Assembly: GCF_040253635.1 (NCBI RefSeq) | Contig: NZ_JBEJGX010000003.1 | Coordinates: forward strand, 7,775,501 to 7,839,500 | Origin: Streptomyces sp. Edi2 | Lineage (GTDB): Bacteria > Actinomycetota > Actinomycetes > Streptomycetales > Streptomycetaceae | Length of the DNA stretch: 64,000 nucleotides | Direction of reading: 5' to 3' | Part shown: in pieces, positions 59,796-64,000 of the stretch | How the letters are laid out: the number at the start of each line of letters is the position of its first letter | Position numbering within the stretch: the stretch's first letter is position 1 | Notes under the pieces: model-generated | Databases searched by the model: none | What the model saw: the letters and a program-made list of their open reading frames with translations, nothing else | Told to the model about the DNA's origin: nothing | Program-made: the position numbers and the translations under genes

Positions 59796-61364
59796 GTGAC
59801 GCTGCGTCCCGCGGACCCCCCTGAGCACAGCCGGAACCGGTGGCAGGAGGTCACGCCGGGCCAGTGGAAGGCGATGTTCGCCGCCTGGATCGGCTATCTC
59901 CTGGACGGCTTCGACTTCGTCCTGATCACCCTCGTGCTGACCGAGATCGCCGCCGACTTCCATCTGAGCACCGCCACCGCCGCCTCGCTGATCTCCGGCG
60001 CCTTCATCACCCGGTGGCTGGGCGGCGCCGTCCTGGGCGCGATGGGTGACCGCTACGGCCGCAAGACCGCCATGGTCACCAGCATCCTGCTGTACTCGCT
60101 CGGTACCTTCGCCTGCGGTTTCGCCTGGGACTACACCAGCCTGTTCGTCGCGCGGCTGGTGATCGGTCTGGGCATGGCGGGGGAGTACAGCGCCGGCGTG
60201 ACGTATGTGCTGGAGAGCTGGCCCGTCCGATGGCGCAACCGCGCTTCCGGATTCATCATCTCCGGTTACGCCGGCGGCACCGTCCTCGCGGCGCAGCTCT
60301 ACAAGTGGGTGGTGCCGCACTGGGGCTGGCGCTGGATGTTCTGGATCGGCGTCCTGCCCGTACTGGTCGCCGTCTGGATGCGCCGATCGCTGCCGGAGGC
60401 CGGTGACTGGCAGCGGCAGATCGGCACCACCGGCACGGAAGAGGAACGTCCCCATCCCTTCCGGCCGTTGTTCACCGGCCGCATCCGGCCCTGGACCAAC
60501 ACCGCCCTGGCGGCGGCTGCCTCGGTCGCGCTGTTCTGCGTTTTCACACCCGTCGGCGCGGGCGCCGTACCGGGGCTGTCCGTCGTCGCGGCGGTGTGTC
60601 TGGTGGCATTCGCCGTGCAGCTCGGCGGCCGTCGCGGGTGGCTGCTGTATGTGGCCCTGATGGCGACGGTGTTCTGTGCCTTCCTCTACAGCTGGCCGGT
60701 CCAGGCCCTGCTGCCCACCTACCTCAAGACCGACCTCGGGTACGCCCCCGGACAGGTCACCGACGTGATGTTCTACGCGGGCTTCGGCACCATGGCGGGC
60801 TGCTGGCTGGCGGGCTTCGCCGGCGACCGGTTCGGTACCCGCCGCGCCTATGCCGGCACCCTGCTGGCCTCCCTCGCCTTCGTCTTCCCGGTCTTCGCGG
60901 TGCAGGACAGCCTGCCGGCGCTCGGTGTGCTGGTCTTCGGGCTGCTCGCGCTCGGTCAGGGCATCTCCGGGATCCTGCCGAAATACCTGGCCGGGCACTT
61001 CCCGACCGCCACCCGCGCCGCCTCTCTGGGCTTTGTCTACAACGTCGGAGCCCTGGGCGGCGCGGTGGCGCCCGTCCTGGGAGCTCATCTGGCCGAAGGC
61101 ATGTCCCTGGGGCGGGCGCTGGCCGTGCTCACCTTCGGGCTGACGCTCGTGGTCATCATCCTGGTGGGCGGCGACGTCCCGCGGCGGCTGGGCCGGCTCG
61201 TGGACGGTCAGGCGCCCGAAGACCACCTTGCGCCGAAGGCCGGGGAAACGGGGGCGCTGCCCGCGGGGCAGGCGCCTGCTCCGGCTTCCACGCCCATGCC
61301 CACTCCCACATCCGCTCCCGCTCCCGCTTCCGCCTCCGGGGAGGTGCCGCCGGACTCCGCGTAG
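59796..61364 (+). CDS. MFS acid/sialate-type transporter
   Basis: This 522-aa protein has 12 or more membrane segments and the pattern of the acid:H+ branch that includes NanT: WIGYLLDGFDFVLITLVL, GAMGDRYGRKTAMV, GLGMAGEYSAGVTYVLESWP, RNRASGFIISGYAGGT, and the late ISGILPKYLAGHFPTATRAA. The C-terminal tail of about 60 residues is rich in Ala/Pro/Thr repeats (APAPASTPMPTPTSAPAPAS), unusual for the family. The substrate is a carboxylate by family only. It starts with GTG 59796. Confidence 0.87.
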   Translation: MTLRPADPPEHSRNRWQEVTPGQWKAMFAAWIGYLLDGFDFVLITLVLTEIAADFHLSTATAASLISGAFITRWLGGAVLGAMGDRYGRKTAMVTSILLYSLGTFACGFAWDYTSLFVARLVIGLGMAGEYSAGVTYVLESWPVRWRNRASGFIISGYAGGTVLAAQLYKWVVPHWGWRWMFWIGVLPVLVAVWMRRSLPEAGDWQRQIGTTGTEEERPHPFRPLFTGRIRPWTNTALAAAASVALFCVFTPVGAGAVPGLSVVAAVCLVAFAVQLGGRRGWLLYVALMATVFCAFLYSWPVQALLPTYLKTDLGYAPGQVTDVMFYAGFGTMAGCWLAGFAGDRFGTRRAYAGTLLASLAFVFPVFAVQDSLPALGVLVFGLLALGQGISGILPKYLAGHFPTATRAASLGFVYNVGALGGAVAPVLGAHLAEGMSLGRALAVLTFGLTLVVIILVGGDVPRRLGRLVDGQAPEDHLAPKAGETGALPAGQAPAPASTPMPTPTSAPAPASASGEVPPDSA

Positions 61365-61772
61365 CGGTGCTCCACCGGGCGCCGGGGGAGCAGGCCCGGC
61401 CGGTTGGGCGCCGGGCCCTTTCGGTAGGCGGCGCGCGGAGTCGGCCCCCGCCGGACGGAGCAGCGCCGCGGCCGGCGCTCTGCTGTCTCGCCTCGCGCTC
61501 CAGGCCGGTCAGTGAGGGCAGCAGCAGCGCTCTCGCAGGCTCGGTGAACTGCCGTCACCCCTGACCGCTGGGGAAGTCGAACAGCGCAGTGGCGAGTTGC
61601 GGGGCGGACATGACAGCGATCGTCCCTCGGTCGGCCCGGCGTCCGGCGCTCCGCGGGCCGTTGTCAGTGGTCGCCGTTAGCGTGGAATGCGTTGGGCGGC
61701 CCGCGCGTGACGAGCGTGGCGCCGGGCGGCGGCGCGGGCGGTGCCGTACGGGGGACGGATGTGGAGGAGCGC
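61365..61772. other. intergenic stretch
   Basis: No gene, repeat or clear promoter is supported in these 400 bases; codon bias is weak in all frames. The ribosome-binding site of the YjbR gene ends it. Confidence 0.4.
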
Positions 61773-62153
61773 ATGGCGAAGGTGGCGGATCCGGCGGCGG
61801 TGCGGGAGCGGGTGCGCGTGTTCGCGCTCGGGCTTCCCGGGGCCGTGGAGGAGTTCCCCTGGGGCGAAAGCGTCATCAAGGTCAACAAGAAGGTCTTCGT
61901 CTTCCTCGGCATCGATGACGGCGGCTGTCCGCGCGGGGTCACGCTGAAGCTGAAGGATCCCGCAGCGCATGCCCATGCCCTGACCTTGCCCGGCGCCAAG
62001 CCCGCGGGCTACGGCCTGGGCAAGTCCGGATGGGTGCAGGTCCCGCTGGCGGAGCCGGGCGCTCCGCCGGCCGAACTGCTCTGTGACTGGGCGGAGGAGT
62101 CGTATCGCGTCATAGCCCCCAAGAAGCTCATCGCCGAGCTCGACGGGGGATAG
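61773..62153 (+). CDS. MmcQ/YjbR-family protein
   Basis: This 126-aa protein has the small YjbR fold: LPGAVEEFPWGESVIKVNKK, VFLGIDDGG, VTLKLKDPAAHAHAL, AKPAGYGLGKSGWVQVPL and a late SYRVIAPKKLIAEL. These are DNA-binding-like or metabolic helper proteins of unclear role. GGAGGAGCGC precedes the ATG. It is a single gene followed by a strong terminator. Confidence 0.88.
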   Translation: MAKVADPAAVRERVRVFALGLPGAVEEFPWGESVIKVNKKVFVFLGIDDGGCPRGVTLKLKDPAAHAHALTLPGAKPAGYGLGKSGWVQVPLAEPGAPPAELLCDWAEESYRVIAPKKLIAELDGG

Positions 62154-62176
62154 CGGCGCAGCGGCAGCAGGCGCGC

Positions 62177-62225
62177 AAAGGCCCGCGACGGCGATGGCAG
62201 TTCAGCATCGCCGTCGCGGGCCTTT
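62177..62225 (+). terminator. strong rho-independent terminator
   Basis: A perfect 20-bp stem runs from AAAGGCCCGCGACGGCGATG (62177-62196) to its complement (62206-62225), with a 9-nt loop. It ends the YjbR transcript and insulates the acyl-CoA operon downstream. Confidence 0.9.
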
Positions 62226-62262
62226 CACCTGCTGCCACGGGGCACGGGGGTCTTGTGGAAAG

Positions 62263-62277
62263 TGGAACACGTTCTTA
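62263..62277. promoter_or_regulatory. KstR-like palindrome (AACnnGTT core) upstream of the acyl-CoA operon
   Basis: TGGAACACGTTCTTA contains the inverted repeat GAAC-AC-GTTC (62265-62274). The mycobacterial KstR consensus is TnnAACnnGTTnnA; only the last A is missed here. It lies about 55 bp upstream of the CoA-transferase start. Confidence 0.5.
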
Positions 62278-62330
62278 ACATCGCGGGTGTTACATCAGAA
62301 GTGTCACAGTGCGGAAAGGCATGGGGCGCG

Positions 62331-63515
62331 ATGACGGAGTCAGGGAACGGCCCGCTCAGCGGGGTGCGGGTGGTCGAACTCGCGGGCATCGGCCCCGGTC
62401 CGTTCGCCGCCATGCTCCTGGCCGACCTCGGCGCGGATGTCGTCCGCGTCGACCGGCCCGGAGGCCCGGGGCTGGGCGTCGATCCGGCCTGCGACGTCAC
62501 CAACCGCAACAAACGCTCCGTGCTGGTGGACCTCAAGAGCCCCGAGGGGGTGGCGCAGGTCCTCGAACTCGCCGGGCGCGCCGATGTGCTGATCGAGGGG
62601 TACCGCCCGGGCGTGGCCGAGCGGCTGGGAGTGGGCCCCGAGGAGTGTCTGGCGCGCAACCCCCGGCTGGTCTACGGCCGGATGACGGGCTGGGGACAGC
62701 AGGGCCCGCTCGCCGGCACCGCCGGGCACGACATCGGCTATATCGCCATCACGGGCGCCCTGGGCATGATCGGCCCGCCCGACGGCCCGCCCGCGATCCC
62801 CGCCAATCTCCTCGGTGACTACGCCGGCGGCTCCCTCTACCTCGTCATCGGTGTCCTCGCCGCCCTCCAGCACGCCCGCGCCGAGGACGGGACGGGTCAG
62901 GTCGTCGACGCCGCCATCGTCGACGGCACGGCTCATCTGACGGCGATGATCCACGGCATGCTGGCGGCCGGCGGCTGGCAGGACCGGCGCGGCGCCAATC
63001 TGCTCGACGGCGGGGCACCCTTCTACGGCACCTACGAGACCGCCGACGGCGGCTATATGGCGGTGGGCGCGCTGGAGACGCGGTTCTACGGCGCATTCAT
63101 CCGGCTGCTGGGCATCGAGCAGGAGGCACCCAGTCGCGACGACCTCACCGCCTGGGGCGAGCTGCGCACCACCATCGCCGCCCGCTTCAAGACCCGTACC
63201 CGCGAGGAGTGGACGGCGGTCTTCGCTGAGTCCGACGCCTGTGTGGCGCCGGTGCTCTCCCTGGGAGAGGCCCCGCGGCACCCGCATCTCGCCGCCCGCG
63301 GCACCTTCGTCGAGCACGGCGGCCTCACCCAGCCCGCGCCCGCGCCGCGCTTCTCGCGCACTCCGGGCGCGGTACGCAGACCCCCCGCGCAACCCGGCGC
63401 CGACTCGGCCGAGATCGCCCGTGACTGGCAGGTCCCCGGCCTCCTCGCGCCGCGCGTCGGCGGCGAACCGCCCGCCGGCCCGGTCCGCGCCGGGCAGAAG
63501 GACACGGCCGGCTGA
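62331..63515 (+). CDS. family III CoA-transferase / alpha-methylacyl-CoA racemase-like
   Basis: This 394-aa protein of the CaiB/BaiF family has LADLGADVVRVDRPGG, CDVTNRNKRSVLVDLKS, GRADVLIEGYRPGVAERLG, and YGRMTGWGQQGPLAGTAGHD with the catalytic Asp and His. The latter segment is characteristic of alpha-methylacyl-CoA racemases. It epimerises or moves CoA on branched acyl chains, as in sterol side-chain or branched-lipid breakdown. ATG 62331 was chosen because homology starts at SGVRVVELAG. An acyl-CoA dehydrogenase gene follows at 63718. Confidence 0.88.
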   Translation: MTESGNGPLSGVRVVELAGIGPGPFAAMLLADLGADVVRVDRPGGPGLGVDPACDVTNRNKRSVLVDLKSPEGVAQVLELAGRADVLIEGYRPGVAERLGVGPEECLARNPRLVYGRMTGWGQQGPLAGTAGHDIGYIAITGALGMIGPPDGPPAIPANLLGDYAGGSLYLVIGVLAALQHARAEDGTGQVVDAAIVDGTAHLTAMIHGMLAAGGWQDRRGANLLDGGAPFYGTYETADGGYMAVGALETRFYGAFIRLLGIEQEAPSRDDLTAWGELRTTIAARFKTRTREEWTAVFAESDACVAPVLSLGEAPRHPHLAARGTFVEHGGLTQPAPAPRFSRTPGAVRRPPAQPGADSAEIARDWQVPGLLAPRVGGEPPAGPVRAGQKDTAG

Positions 63516-63717
63516 TGGCACCCGCTATCACGCTTCCGTACGCGGCCGGTCCGCGTCCGGTTGCCGAAGGGGCCGAGGCCTTCCCCCGGGGGAGGGCCGG
63601 CGACGTGTGGGGCGGGCCGCTCGCCCTGAGCGCCCTCCGGCACGCTCCCGTGGGCCGGCCGGGGGCCCCACACCGACCGACACCGCCAGGAACCGGCTCC
63701 GAGGAGGGCCCGAACCG

Positions 63718-64000
63718 ATGACCGCGCAGATGAAGCGCCAGATTTTCACCGAGGACCACGAGGCGTTCCGCAAGGTCGTACGGACCTTCCTGGCCAGGGA
63801 AGTGACGCCGTATTACGAGCAGTGGGAGAAGGACGGCATCGTCAGCCGTGACGCCTGGCGGGCGGCCGGCAAGCAGGGACTCCTGGGCCTGGCGGTTCCC
63901 GAGGAGTACGGCGGGGGCGGGCAGCACGACTTCCGCTACAGCGCGGTGCTGGCCGAGGAATTCACCCGGGCGGGGGCAGCCGGGCTGGCCGTGGGCCTGC
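63718..64000 (+). CDS. acyl-CoA dehydrogenase, N-terminal part (cut by window end)
   Basis: The first 94 codons encode the alpha-helical N-terminal domain of an FAD acyl-CoA dehydrogenase: QIFTEDHEAFRKVVRTFLAR, WRAAGKQGLLGLAVPEEYGG and YSAVLAEEFTRAG. The remaining domains lie outside. It follows the CoA-transferase by 202 bp and is likely part of the same acyl-CoA degradation operon. GGAGG lies eleven bases before ATG 63718. Confidence 0.93.
   Translation, partial: MTAQMKRQIFTEDHEAFRKVVRTFLAREVTPYYEQWEKDGIVSRDAWRAAGKQGLLGLAVPEEYGGGGQHDFRYSAVLAEEFTRAGAAGLAVGL

Noticed and set aside
63515..63721. small ORF starting at TGATG after the CoA-transferase
   Set aside because: The overlap is tempting, but the 68-codon translation is Pro/Gly/Arg-rich low complexity and overlaps the acyl-CoA dehydrogenase start.
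1..64000. tRNA, rRNA, CRISPR, IS or attachment sites
   Set aside because: No tRNA-like cloverleaf, regular spacer-repeat array, transposase or terminal repeats were seen; the short tandem repeats are explained as slippage or regulatory sites.

Overview
The window looks like a piece of a Streptomyces chromosome, or that of a very close relative. The evidence is very high GC with strong third-position GC bias, two SsgA-like sporulation proteins, a WhiJ-type triad (XRE regulator, DUF397 protein, ATP-binding protein), a SARP regulator, and rare TTA codons confined to regulators. No rRNA, tRNA, CRISPR array, transposase or prophage gene was seen.

Layout. 0-6 kb is a decayed accessory strip. It holds a frame-broken helical-repeat gene, an AT-richer block with a three-copy 11-bp repeat and a 20-bp palindrome, a SARP gene with a TTA codon, a MaoC-like hydratase, a Na+/H+ antiporter pseudogene, an alpha/beta-hydrolase remnant, and a free-standing polyketide-synthase-type enoylreductase. 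6-13.4 kb is one minus-strand catabolic operon under an RpiR regulator: permease, glutamine-synthetase-like ligase, FluG-type amidohydrolase, M20 amidohydrolase and ornithine aminotransferase. 13.4-18.4 kb is a choline-to-betaine type operon (aldehyde dehydrogenase, permease, GMC oxidoreductase). A TPP riboswitch sits at the 3' end of this operon and points the opposite way.

18.6-29 kb holds small regulatory and secreted genes: a DUF6314 protein, an exported 506-aa protein, a PucR-type regulator, two methyltransferases, TetR and LysR regulators, and the WhiJ-like triad. 29-34 kb is the methylmalonyl-CoA mutase operon (mutA-mutB-meaB). 34-44 kb contains an exported beta-propeller-like protein, a response regulator-kinase-lipoprotein operon, a polysaccharide deacetylase, two SsgA-like proteins flanking a bacterial-PH-domain pair, and a TetR gene. 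44-50 kb has a YCF48-like exported protein, a FUSC exporter with a MarR regulator, a KstR2-like TetR and a small secreted four-cysteine protein.

50-55 kb is an amino-sugar type module: a DeoR-family repressor, a class II aldolase and a SIS isomerase opposite a sugar MFS carrier, with TTGCA-type palindromes in the shared promoter region. 55-64 kb has a YciI protein, an amidase, endonuclease V, a saccharopine-dehydrogenase-like protein, an MFS acid carrier, a YjbR protein and the start of an acyl-CoA operon (family III CoA-transferase, acyl-CoA dehydrogenase). That operon is preceded by a KstR-like palindrome.

The most unusual element is the TPP aptamer at 13593-13764. Its transcript would run antisense into the GMC oxidoreductase gene rather than into a thiamine gene.
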